Shown one piece after another: positions 27,569 to 35,451 of a DNA stretch of 64,000 nt; position 1 is the first letter of the stretch, and every line of letters begins with the position of its first letter. The notes under the pieces were generated by a model. The model made no database searches. It worked only from the letters and a program-made list of their open reading frames with translations, and was not told where the DNA came from. A program made the position numbers and the translations under genes. This DNA comes from Streptomyces cucumeris (GTDB lineage Bacteria > Actinomycetota > Actinomycetes > Streptomycetales > Streptomycetaceae). The stretch covers positions 62,001-126,000 of the forward strand of contig NZ_JANCLX010000012.1 of NCBI RefSeq assembly GCF_024295805.1. The letters are read 5' to 3'.

Positions 27569-27814
27569 TTACCGAGTTGAGGACGGAGCTGAAGACTCCG
27601 CTTCTCGGCCGGGCTCCCGCGCCGCCGGGTCCGCCGGAGCCGGCGGCTCCTCCCGGACCGCATCCCGTGCCTCACCGGCCGCCGTCGGCTCCATCGCCAG
27701 CCGCAGCAGCCGATGGCAGATCGGGCAGTGCCGGGTCAGATGGCGGTAGCCCGTCGAGGCCGCCAGATGGGCGCGCAGCAGCGCCCTCGTCTCATGTTTT
27801 GCGGACGCCGTCAT
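27569..27814 (-). CDS. DUF6274-like small protein
   Basis: 81 residues: TASAKHETRALLRAHLAAS, YRHLTRHCPICHRLLRLAME, then a disordered Pro/Glu/Ala tail. The HC-x2-C-H cluster could bind zinc. I recall this start and the HCPICHRLLRLAM core as the actinobacterial DUF6274 family next to bldC. ATG 27814 follows GGGAGGTG by about seven bases; frames upstream are weaker. Function unknown. Confidence 0.8.
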   Translation of the reverse strand: MTASAKHETRALLRAHLAASTGYRHLTRHCPICHRLLRLAMEPTAAGEARDAVREEPPAPADPAAREPGREAESSAPSSTR

Positions 27815-27892
27815 ACGCCGCACCTCCCGCGCGCCCCCACACACCTTCCTGACCTGGGTACCTCCGGCCGCGGGGGGCAGTCAAGATGCCAA

Positions 27893-27923
27893 AAGGCCCG
27901 GATCCACTGGGGATCCGGGCCTT
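27893..27923 (-). terminator. Terminator of tRNA-Asp
   Basis: 13-bp stem AAGGCCCGGATCC / GGATCCGGGCCTT, ending in TTTT on the minus strand. Confidence 0.85.
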
Positions 27924-27931
27924 CTGCGATG

Positions 27932-28006
27932 CGGTCCTGACGGGATTTGAACCCGCGGCCTCCACCTTGACAGGGTGGCGAGCACTCCAAACTGCTCCAC
28001 AGGACC
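27932..28006 (-). tRNA. tRNA-Asp(GTC)
   Basis: 75-base cloverleaf, acceptor GGTCCTG/CAGGACC, anticodon loop CTGTCAA (GTC), T loop TTCAAAT. CCA not encoded. Identical to the copy at 34926-35000. Confidence 0.96.
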
Positions 28007-28257
28007 AACAGTGACGCCTACGGACTGGCCGTGTGCGCCGCGCTGGTGTGCGCTTGCGTCCCAGACTCTACAGCAGGTCAGGGGGTGCGGTCGAACTCGT
28101 TCCCGGCGGGCGGCCGACGGGCCCTCGCCGCCCCGGGAAACCGCCGCGGAACGCCCGTCCCGCGGCCTCCCGCGGCCACCCGGGCGGCCGCTCCAGCGGC
28201 CCCTGAAGGGCCCTGGGAGCCGCGTGGCGGGCCCGCGCCCGCCGTACGGCCCCGGGC

Positions 28258-31200
28258 TCACGGAGCCGCCGCGTCGACCGCCTTCACGATGCGCTTGTCG
28301 GAGACCGGATAGGCGGTGCCCAGGGCGTGGGCGAAGTAGCTCACCCGCAGCTCCTCGATCATCCAGCGGATCTCCAGCGCCTCCTGGGGCACCGGACGCC
28401 CCGCCGGGAACTGCTCCAGCAGCCAGGCGTACTCGTCCTGCATCTCGTGCACCTTGGCCATCCGGGTGCGGTCCCGCTCGGCGTTGCCCGGGAGCTGCTG
28501 GAGCCGCCGGTCCACGGCCACCAGGTAGCGCATCAGGTCCGGGAGGCGGCGCACCCCGTGGGCGGTCACGAAACCCGGTGAGACCAGCCGTGAGAGCTGC
28601 TCCCGGACGTCCTGGACGGACGACAGCAGCACCGGGCTCGTGGTGGCCTTCAGCCGCCGCTCGCACGACTGCCAGGCCGCCAGCACCTCCTGCACCTTCC
28701 GGACGGTGTCCAGCGTGGCGTCCGCGATATCGGCCCGGACCGCGTCGAAGAGTTTGCGGAACGACTCCTCGTCCCATGCCGGCCCGCCGCGCGCCGCGAT
28801 GAGCCGGTCGGCGGCCGCGGAGACGCAGTCCTCGAAGAGCGCCGCGATGCTGCCGTGCGGGCTGCTGGAGAGTGCCAGCTTGGCCTGGTTGGTCAGCTTC
28901 CCCTGGACGAACTTGGCCGGGCTGGACGGCAGCTGGAGCAGGATCAGCCGGCGGGTGCCCCGCCACATCGCCTGCCGCTGCTCGGGCTCGGTGTCGAAGA
29001 GCCGCAGCGCCACCGAGGCGCCCTCGTCCACCAGCGCCGGATACGCCTTGACCGGCTGGCCCCCGCGGCGGGTCTCGAAGGTGCGCGGCAGGGAGCCGAC
29101 CGTCCATGAGGTCAGCCCGCCGCGCTGCTCGATGCCGACGGCCTCCTTCGAGGACTCGAACGCCTTGGAGATCGCGGCCCGGGTCTTCGGCTTCAGCCGC
29201 TGCTTGAGCACCTCCAGGTCCTTGTCCTCGGCCAGCTTGCGGCGCCGTTCGTCGACCACCCGGAAGGTGATCTTCAGATGGTCCGGGACCTTCGACCGGT
29301 CCCAGTCCTCCGGCTCGATCCGTACGCCCACCATCCGCTGGAGCTCCCGCCCGAGGGCGGTGGTCAGCGGCTCCTGGAGGGGGACAGCGCTTTCCAGGAA
29401 GCGCTGGGCGTAGTTGGGCGCCGGGACGTAGTTGCGCCGCACCGGCTTGGGCAGCGACCGGATCAGCTCGGTCGCCAGGTCCTCGCGCAGCCCCGGGATC
29501 TGCCAGTCGAACCCGTCCGCGGTGACCTGGTTGAGCACCTGGAGCGGGATGTGGACGGTCACCCCGTCCGCGTCCGCGCCCGGCTCGAACTGGTACGTCA
29601 CCCGGAACTTGAGGTTTCCCTGCCGCCAGGAGTCCGGATAGGCGTCCTTGGTGACGTCCTGTGCCCGCTCGTTGATGAGCATCGACTTCTCGAAGTTGAG
29701 AAGCTCCGGCTCCTCGCGCCGCTTGTGCTTCCACCAGGAGTCGAAGTGCGCTCCGGACACCACGTGTTCGGGGATGCGCTGCTCGTAGAAGTCGAAGAGG
29801 GTCTCGTCGTCCACCAGGATGTCGCGGCGGCGGGCCCGGTGCTCCAGCTCCTCCACCTCGCCCAGCAGCTTCCGGTTGTCGTGGAAGAACTGGTGGTGGG
29901 TGCGCCAGTCGCCCTCGACCAGGGCATTGCGGATGAACAGATCACGGCAGGTCTCCGGGTCGATCCGGCCGTAGTTGACCTTCCGCTGGGCCACGATCGG
30001 CACGCCGTAGAGCGTGACCCGCTCGTACGCCATCACCGCGGCCTGCTTCTGCTCCCAGTGCGGTTCGCTGTATGTGCGCTTGATCAGGTGCTCGGCGAGC
30101 GGTTCGATCCACTCGGGCTCGATCTTCGCGTTGACCCGCGCCCAGAGCCGGGAGGTCTCCACCAGCTCGGCCGACATCACCCAGCGCGGCGGCTTCTTGA
30201 ACAGCGCCGATCCGGGGAAGACCGCGAACTTGGCGCTGCGCGCGCCCACGTACTCGTTCTTCTCGGCATCCTTGAGCCCGATGTGCGACAGCAGCCCGGA
30301 CAGCAGCGACTGATGGATGTGGTCCGGCGCCGCGTCCTGCTCGGAGAGCTGGATGTCCATGGTCTTCGCGACCGTGCGGAGCTGGCTGTAGATGTCCTGC
30401 CACTCGCGTATCCGCAGGTAGTTGAGGAATTCCTGACGGCACATCCGGCGGAACGCGGACGAGGACAGCTCCCGCTGCCGCTCCCGGATGTACTTCCACA
30501 GGTTGAGGAAGGCCAGGAAGTCGCTCGACTCGTCCTTGAAGCGGGCGTGCTGCTGGTCGGCCTGCTGCTGTTTGTCGGAGGGGCGTTCGCGCGGGTCCTG
30601 GATCGACAGCGCCGCCGCGATCACCATGACCTCGCGCACACAGCCGTTGCGGTCCGCCTCCAGCACCATCCGGGCCAGCCGCGGGTCCACGGGGAGCTGG
30701 GCCAGCTTGCGGCCGACCGTGGTCAGCCGCTTCCGCGGATCCTTCTGCGCGCCGTCCAGCGCGTGCAGCTCCTCCAGGAGCTGGACGCCGTCCTTGATGT
30801 TGCGCCGGTCCGGCGGGTCGATGAACGGGAACTTCTCGATGTCGCCCAGCCCGGCGGCGGTCATCTGGAGGATGACGGAGGCGAGGTTGGTCCGCAGGAT
30901 CTCGGCGTCGGTGAACTCCGGGCGGGTGAGGAAGTCGTCCTCGGAGTACAGCCGGACGCAGATGCCGTCGCTGGTACGGCCGCAACGGCCCTTGCGCTGG
31001 TTGGCGCTGGCCTGCGAGACCGGTTCGATCGGCAGCCGCTGGACCTTGGTGCGGTGGCTGTAGCGGGAGATCCGGGCGGTGCCCGGGTCGATCACATAGC
31101 GGATGCCGGGGACGGTCAGGGAGGTCTCCGCCACGTTGGTGGCCAGCACGATCCGTCTGCCGGTGTGCCGCTGGAAGACCCGGTGCTGCTCGGCGTGGGA

Positions 31201-32184
31201 CAGCCGCGCGTACAGCGGCAGCACCTCGGTGGACCGCAGCCGCTTCTTGTTCAGCGCGTCGGCGGTGTCCCTGATCTCCCGCTCACCGGAGAGGAAGACC
31301 AGGATGTCGCCCGGGCCCTCGGCCTGGAGCTCGTCGACCGCGTCGCAGATCGCGGTGATCTGGTCGCGGTCGCTGTCCTCGCCGCCCTCCTCCAGCAGCG
31401 GCCGGTAACGCACCTCGACCGGATACGTACGCCCGCTGACCTCGACGATCGGCGCCTCGCCGAAATGGCGGGAGAAGCGCTCGGGGTCGATGGTCGCGGA
31501 GGTGATCACGACCTTGAGGTCGGGGCGGCGGGGGAGCAACTGGGCGAGGTAGCCGAGCAGGAAGTCGATGTTGAGGCTGCGCTCATGCGCCTCGTCGATG
31601 ATGATCGTGTCGTACTGGCGCAGCTCACGGTCGGTCTGGATCTCCGCGAGCAGGATGCCGTCGGTCATCAGCTTGATGTGGGTGTCCTGGCTCACCTGGT
31701 CGGTGAAGCGGACCTTCCAGCCGACCGATTCGCCCAGCGGCGTCCCGATCTCCTCGGCGATGCGCTCGGCGACCGTACGGGCGGCGATACGCCGGGGCTG
31801 GGTGTGGCCGATGAGCCCCTTCACCCCGCGTCCCAGCTCCAGACAGATCTTGGGGATCTGGGTGGTCTTGCCGGAGCCGGTCTCACCCGCGACGATCACC
31901 ACCTGGTGATCGCGCACGGCGGCCAGGATGTCGTCCTTCTTCTGGCTGACCGGCAGTTCTTCCGGATAGGTGACGTCCGGTACGGCCGCCCGGCGGTCCG
32001 CGACCCGCAGCTCGGCGCGCTCGACCTCCTGGGCGATCTCGCCGAGGACGGCCGTACGGGCCTCGGTCTTGCGGATCCGGCGCGCGCCGTCGAGCCGGCG
32101 ACCCAGCCGCTGCTGGTCACGCAGCATGAGCTCGGGGAGCCGCTCCAGCAGGGCGGGCAGGGCGGGGGCAGGCGTGGTGGACAT
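28258..32184 (-). CDS. hrpA: ATP-dependent RNA helicase HrpA (DEAH box)
   Basis: 1,308 residues, the full HrpA length. Motif I GETGSGKTTQ, motif II DEAH in IIIDEAHERSLN, SATIDPERFSRHF (motif III), TNVAETSLTVPGI and QRKGRCGR (motif VI) form the helicase core in the first ~500 residues. HA2/OB-fold and the C-terminal DUF3418 domain (from ~700) follow. HrpA resolves stalled or collided ribosomes in E. coli; the same role is likely here. The 251 bases between it and tRNA-Asp hold nothing recognisable. A long antisense frame opposite is a codon-bias artefact. Confidence 0.96.
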   Translation of the reverse strand: MSTTPAPALPALLERLPELMLRDQQRLGRRLDGARRIRKTEARTAVLGEIAQEVERAELRVADRRAAVPDVTYPEELPVSQKKDDILAAVRDHQVVIVAGETGSGKTTQIPKICLELGRGVKGLIGHTQPRRIAARTVAERIAEEIGTPLGESVGWKVRFTDQVSQDTHIKLMTDGILLAEIQTDRELRQYDTIIIDEAHERSLNIDFLLGYLAQLLPRRPDLKVVITSATIDPERFSRHFGEAPIVEVSGRTYPVEVRYRPLLEEGGEDSDRDQITAICDAVDELQAEGPGDILVFLSGEREIRDTADALNKKRLRSTEVLPLYARLSHAEQHRVFQRHTGRRIVLATNVAETSLTVPGIRYVIDPGTARISRYSHRTKVQRLPIEPVSQASANQRKGRCGRTSDGICVRLYSEDDFLTRPEFTDAEILRTNLASVILQMTAAGLGDIEKFPFIDPPDRRNIKDGVQLLEELHALDGAQKDPRKRLTTVGRKLAQLPVDPRLARMVLEADRNGCVREVMVIAAALSIQDPRERPSDKQQQADQQHARFKDESSDFLAFLNLWKYIRERQRELSSSAFRRMCRQEFLNYLRIREWQDIYSQLRTVAKTMDIQLSEQDAAPDHIHQSLLSGLLSHIGLKDAEKNEYVGARSAKFAVFPGSALFKKPPRWVMSAELVETSRLWARVNAKIEPEWIEPLAEHLIKRTYSEPHWEQKQAAVMAYERVTLYGVPIVAQRKVNYGRIDPETCRDLFIRNALVEGDWRTHHQFFHDNRKLLGEVEELEHRARRRDILVDDETLFDFYEQRIPEHVVSGAHFDSWWKHKRREEPELLNFEKSMLINERAQDVTKDAYPDSWRQGNLKFRVTYQFEPGADADGVTVHIPLQVLNQVTADGFDWQIPGLREDLATELIRSLPKPVRRNYVPAPNYAQRFLESAVPLQEPLTTALGRELQRMVGVRIEPEDWDRSKVPDHLKITFRVVDERRRKLAEDKDLEVLKQRLKPKTRAAISKAFESSKEAVGIEQRGGLTSWTVGSLPRTFETRRGGQPVKAYPALVDEGASVALRLFDTEPEQRQAMWRGTRRLILLQLPSSPAKFVQGKLTNQAKLALSSSPHGSIAALFEDCVSAAADRLIAARGGPAWDEESFRKLFDAVRADIADATLDTVRKVQEVLAAWQSCERRLKATTSPVLLSSVQDVREQLSRLVSPGFVTAHGVRRLPDLMRYLVAVDRRLQQLPGNAERDRTRMAKVHEMQDEYAWLLEQFPAGRPVPQEALEIRWMIEELRVSYFAHALGTAYPVSDKRIVKAVDAAAP

Positions 32185-32283
32185 ACAGACCCCAGGATCT
32201 CACCTCCGGAAATCGGCTGGCGAACCATTTCTCTTCAGGCCGTGTTGCGAGCTATGCCCGGGATGCCGCTTTAGCGTGAGCGC

Positions 32284-33402
32284 ATGGCGGATGACACAGC
32301 GGACAGGTCGGGAGGTCCGGACCCCGGGCGGCGGCCGCGCTCCGCGGGCGGGGCCGGGGCCGGGACGGGGGCCGCGTCATCGGTCTGGGAGCGCTTCAGG
32401 CATTCGGTGTATCTCCCGGCCGCCGTCATCGTGCTGATCATCTCGGCGGGCGCGGGTCTCTTCGCGGGCTCGTACACCTACGCGTTCGCCAACCCCACCC
32501 CGCGCCAGATCCCCACCGCGGTGATCCCCAGCGACCGGGGCGACGTCTCGCGGATGGAGTTCATCGGCGGGATGGAGCGGGCGCTCAACGCCTCGCTCCG
32601 GCTGCATGAGTACCCCTCGTTCGGCGCCGCCCGCTGGGCCGTGGAGGAACAGAAGGTCTTCGCCGTGCTGCGGGTGCACGACCACGTCGTCGAGCTGGAC
32701 GTCTCCGCCGCGGCGGGCGCCTCCGTCGCCGAGGTGCTCACCTCGGCCGCGGACAAGGTGGGCCGGGCGGTGGACGTACCGGTCCGGGTCAGGGACCTCA
32801 AACCGCTCCAGGAGGGCGATCCGCGCGGCCTCGCGATCTTCTACATCACGCTCGCCGCGGTGATCATCGGCTTCCTGGGCGCGATCCAGCTCAGTGTGAA
32901 CGCCGCCGGGCTCGGACCGGCCGAACGCGTCGGCTTCATGATCGCGTACTCGCTGCTCGGCGGCTTCGCCATCGCGGCCGTCGTGGACTGGGGGCTGGGC
33001 ACGCTGGACCTCCCGTTCCTGGAGTCCTGGTCGATCCTGGCCCTGACGATGTTCACGTCAGGGCTGGTCTTCTCGATGTTCAACGTGCTCTTCGGGCGCT
33101 GGGCGCTGATCCCGACCTGGGGGCTGATGGTGCTGCTGGGCAACCCCTCCTCGGGCGGCGCGGTCTCCTGGCCCCTGCTGCCGTCCCTCCTGGGCCGGAT
33201 CGGCCGCTGGCTGCCGCCGGGCGCCTCGGTGAACGCCCAGCACACCGCGGTCTACTTCGGCGAGCATCAGCACGCGTTCCCCTTCCTGGTGCTCGCCGGG
33301 TGGTGCGTGCTCTCGGCGGCGGTCTTCTGGGGCTGGCGCTACCGGCACCCGGGCGGACGGCCGCCGAGGGCGACCCCGGAGCGTCCGTCGCGCACGGGGT
33401 GA
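32284..33402 (+). CDS. Membrane protein, DUF3533/ABC-2-permease-like
   Basis: 372 residues. One helix near 43-66 is followed by an extracellular domain of ~110 residues (VSRMEFIGGMERALNAS.., VPVRVRDLKPL), then five helices from ~185 to 355. This is the layout of YhgE/Pip-like or DUF3533 permeases related to ABC-2 exporters. The segment GLMVLLGNPSSGGAVSWPLLP is characteristic of the family. No ATPase gene is nearby. TAGCGT six bases before ATG 32284, with no Shine-Dalgarno, suggests a leaderless mRNA. Divergent from hrpA. Confidence 0.75.
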   Translation: MADDTADRSGGPDPGRRPRSAGGAGAGTGAASSVWERFRHSVYLPAAVIVLIISAGAGLFAGSYTYAFANPTPRQIPTAVIPSDRGDVSRMEFIGGMERALNASLRLHEYPSFGAARWAVEEQKVFAVLRVHDHVVELDVSAAAGASVAEVLTSAADKVGRAVDVPVRVRDLKPLQEGDPRGLAIFYITLAAVIIGFLGAIQLSVNAAGLGPAERVGFMIAYSLLGGFAIAAVVDWGLGTLDLPFLESWSILALTMFTSGLVFSMFNVLFGRWALIPTWGLMVLLGNPSSGGAVSWPLLPSLLGRIGRWLPPGASVNAQHTAVYFGEHQHAFPFLVLAGWCVLSAAVFWGWRYRHPGGRPPRATPERPSRTG

Positions 33403-33431
33403 CGGCGCGGCGGAGGGGTGCTGTGAAAACA

Positions 33432-33465
33432 GAAGATCCCCCTCTGCTGTCAGAGGGGGATCTTC
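33432..33465. terminator. Bidirectional terminator
   Basis: Perfect 15-bp stem GAAGATCCCCCTCTG / CAGAGGGGGATCTTC, loop CTGT. On the minus strand TGTTTTC follows. It ends the tRNA-like gene (minus) and the membrane-protein gene (plus). Confidence 0.85.
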
Positions 33466-33470
33466 ACTGG

Positions 33471-33539
33471 AGCGCCGAGCAGGCCTTGCACCTACATCTC
33501 TCGTTTGGAGACGAGCATCTTTCCTTAGACGACCGACGC
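33471..33539 (-). tRNA. Unusual tRNA-like gene, anticodon CCA (Trp), GTGC T arm
   Basis: A 69-base sequence followed by encoded CCA folds as a complete small cloverleaf. Acceptor GCGTCGG/TCGGCGC (two wobbles); D arm GTCT-AAGGAA-AGAT; anticodon stem CTCGT/ACGAG with a six-base loop CTCCAA, read as Trp anticodon CCA by alignment with the normal loop CTCCAAA; variable AGAT; T stem GTAGG/CCTGC with loop TGCAAGG. GTTC is replaced by GTGC, so Psi55 is impossible. A candidate promoter (TTCTTC-N17-TACAGT) lies ~45 bases upstream and a strong terminator follows. It may be a specialised or degenerate tRNA; identity is uncertain. Confidence 0.55.
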
Positions 33540-33618
33540 ATCAAACCCCGCCCGCTGGGGCGGCGTTGCGAGATCAACTGTACCCCATTCCGATCATCGG
33601 AAGAAAACCGCGCGGTGC

Positions 33619-34716
33619 TCAGAGCCGCCACAGGGGAGCGGCGTACCGCTCGGGGTGGGCGGCGATCAACAAGGAGCGCAGGGCGGTGCGGTGCTCACCG
33701 GGCACTCCGAGGGCCTCGGTGAGACGGCGGAAGGTGGTGTGGGTGATCCCGCGGGCCCGGGCGTCGTCCTCGAACGCGGCCAGCCGCCGCAGTGCCTCGT
33801 CGGGGTCGGGCGGCGCGGTGCCGGGGCGGCGCTCCAGCCGGGCGGCCTTCTCCCGTTCGCCGTCGATCTCGGAGTGTCCGAAGAGCTCGCGGCTGTACCG
33901 CTCGGCCTCGTCCAGACCGGTGGTCGTGACAATGGCCTGAGCGAGCAGATTGCGTGCGAAGGCGGCGTCGAGGTCGGCCTCGTGGACGGCCGGGGAGCCG
34001 TCGGTGAGCGGCACCGCCAGCCCGGCGTCCCGGATCTCGCACAGCCCTCGTTCGCCCCGCGCGGCGGCGATGAGCATGGCGGTGGCCTCCGACGGGTGCC
34101 ACTCCATGACGCCGTCGACGGGGGTGACCTCCGTCGCCCGCAGGGTGTGGACCACCGGTCCCAGCCGCTCCCGCAGCACCTCCGGCGGAATCTCCCCGTC
34201 GAGCCCGGGCCCGGCGACCAGCAGCCGGATCTCCGCGCTGGCCTGGGCGCAGGCGGCGAGCGACAGCGCGTCGCCGAGCGGACTCCGCAACGTCGGCTCA
34301 TCGCCCCGCGCCACGATGTCGCCGCCCACGTCCAGCAGATCGACGGAGTCCGGGGCCAGCCGCTCCACCAGCTCCTCGAGCTGCCGGATCATGCCCTCGA
34401 CCCCGTGGTGCGGATCGATCAGCGCGAAGGTGTGCGGAAGCTCCCGGGCGAGCCGGGGCAGTGTGGCCCCGCCCGGCGGTACGGGCACCGCGTCGGCGGG
34501 CACGGCGTACACATGGGGCGTCAGCCGTCGCAGCCCGGTGAATCCGGCGGTGCCGCGCGGTCCGGGGAAGGGATCGACGATCAGCCGGTCCCAGGAGTAG
34601 CTGAGGATCACCGCCGGTTCGCCTCCGGGGTCGTCCACCCGGTACAGCACGCGGTCGAGTACGGCAGCGGCGACCGCGTCCCCGCCACCACCGCCCGCCA
34701 CGATCAGCCGCGTCAC
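33619..34716 (-). CDS. DUF1152 domain protein
   Basis: 365 residues beginning TRLIVAGGGGGDAVAAAVLDR, a Gly-rich nucleotide-binding-like loop. SYSWDRLIVDPFPGPRG, LLDVGGDIVARGDEPTLRSPLGDALSLA and AGPGLDGEIPPEVL follow, the DUF1152 pattern. The family is of unknown function but looks like an Asp-rich Rossmann-type fold. GTG 34716 is used because TACGCT stands six bases upstream (leaderless) and the Gly-rich motif starts at once. The stop lies ~80 bases from the tRNA-like gene on the same strand. Confidence 0.85.
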   Translation of the reverse strand: MTRLIVAGGGGGDAVAAAVLDRVLYRVDDPGGEPAVILSYSWDRLIVDPFPGPRGTAGFTGLRRLTPHVYAVPADAVPVPPGGATLPRLARELPHTFALIDPHHGVEGMIRQLEELVERLAPDSVDLLDVGGDIVARGDEPTLRSPLGDALSLAACAQASAEIRLLVAGPGLDGEIPPEVLRERLGPVVHTLRATEVTPVDGVMEWHPSEATAMLIAAARGERGLCEIRDAGLAVPLTDGSPAVHEADLDAAFARNLLAQAIVTTTGLDEAERYSRELFGHSEIDGEREKAARLERRPGTAPPDPDEALRRLAAFEDDARARGITHTTFRRLTEALGVPGEHRTALRSLLIAAHPERYAAPLWRL

Positions 34717-34795
34717 GCCGCCAGCGTACGGCGCGGCCCCGGTGCCGGCGCGGCGGCGCACGGTCCGCCGGCAACTCCGGTCACGGACAACGAAG

Positions 34796-34827
34796 AAGCC
34801 CCCTCCGGAAGAACCCGGAGGGGGCTT
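34796..34827 (-). terminator. Terminator of the Asp-Phe tRNA pair
   Basis: 13-bp stem AAGCCCCCTCCGG / CCGGAGGGGGCTT, six-base loop; minus strand continues TTCTTCG. Confidence 0.85.
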
Positions 34828-34847
34828 TGCCCTGATGAGGGCTGCGG

Positions 34848-34921
34848 TGGCTGGGGCCGGGGTCGAACCGGCGACCTTCCGCTTTTCAGGCGGACGCTCG
34901 TACCAACTGAGCTACCCAGCC
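34848..34921 (-). tRNA. tRNA-Phe(GAA)
   Basis: 74-base cloverleaf, acceptor GGCTGGG/CCCAGCC, anticodon loop CTGAAAA (GAA), T loop TTCGACC. Four bases downstream of tRNA-Asp, so both come from one transcript. Confidence 0.96.
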
Positions 34922-34925
34922 GCAG

Positions 34926-35000
34926 CGGTCCTGACGGGATTTGAACCCGCGGCCTCCACCTTGACAGGGTGGCGAGCACTCCAAACTGCTCCACAGGACC
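34926..35000 (-). tRNA. tRNA-Asp(GTC), second copy
   Basis: Same 75-base sequence as 27932-28006; first gene of the Asp-Phe transcript. Confidence 0.96.
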
Positions 35001-35245
35001 TTGCGTGTACGAGCACGAGTCTCGCACAGGGTGGGCATGCTTTCCCAACGGGATTTCTCTCGGTGGATTCACATTCCCCGCGACCCTTGCGGAAGGGGCC
35101 TTTTCGGGCTCCGCCGCGTCGTTGTCGCTGGATCAGCGTATCAGACCTCGGGGCGTGTTCTGACCGCTCACGGGGCCGGGTGGGGGAGGGGGTGGAAGGG
35201 TGCGGAGAAGGGGCTCCGGGCCGTCGGGGCAGGGATGCAAAAAAA

Positions 35246-35282
35246 GCCGCAGGTCGCCCCGCTATGGGGTCTGACCTGCGGC
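35246..35282 (-). terminator. Terminator of tRNA-Glu
   Basis: GCCGCAGGTC / GACCTGCGGC with an inner CCCC/GGGG stem, followed by TTTTTTT on the minus strand. Confidence 0.88.
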
Positions 35283-35297
35283 GATATAGAGAATCTG

Positions 35298-35370
35298 TGC
35301 CCCCAACGGGATTCGAACCCGTGCTACCGCCTTGAAAGGGCGGCGTCCTGGGCCACTAGACGATGAGGGC
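35298..35370 (-). tRNA. tRNA-Glu(TTC)
   Basis: 73-base cloverleaf, acceptor GCCCTCA/TGGGGGC, anticodon loop CTTTCAA (TTC), T loop TTCGAAT. CCA not encoded. Confidence 0.96.
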
Positions 35371-35451
35371 CGATGGCTCACCTGGGCGCCTGGCGGCGCT
35401 TTCGGGGACGCGAGAAGCATATGGGATGCCGGGGAAGTTCGCCAAAACGGT

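Noticed and set aside
27530..27575. Four TTACCG(C)/GCGGTAA motifs as a possible operator cluster
   Set aside because: They pair into one hairpin directly after the DUF6274 stop, so a terminator explains them better.
29278..32274. 998-codon open frame on the plus strand opposite hrpA
   Set aside because: It mirrors the third-position GC bias of hrpA, shows no domain, and overlaps a complete helicase gene.
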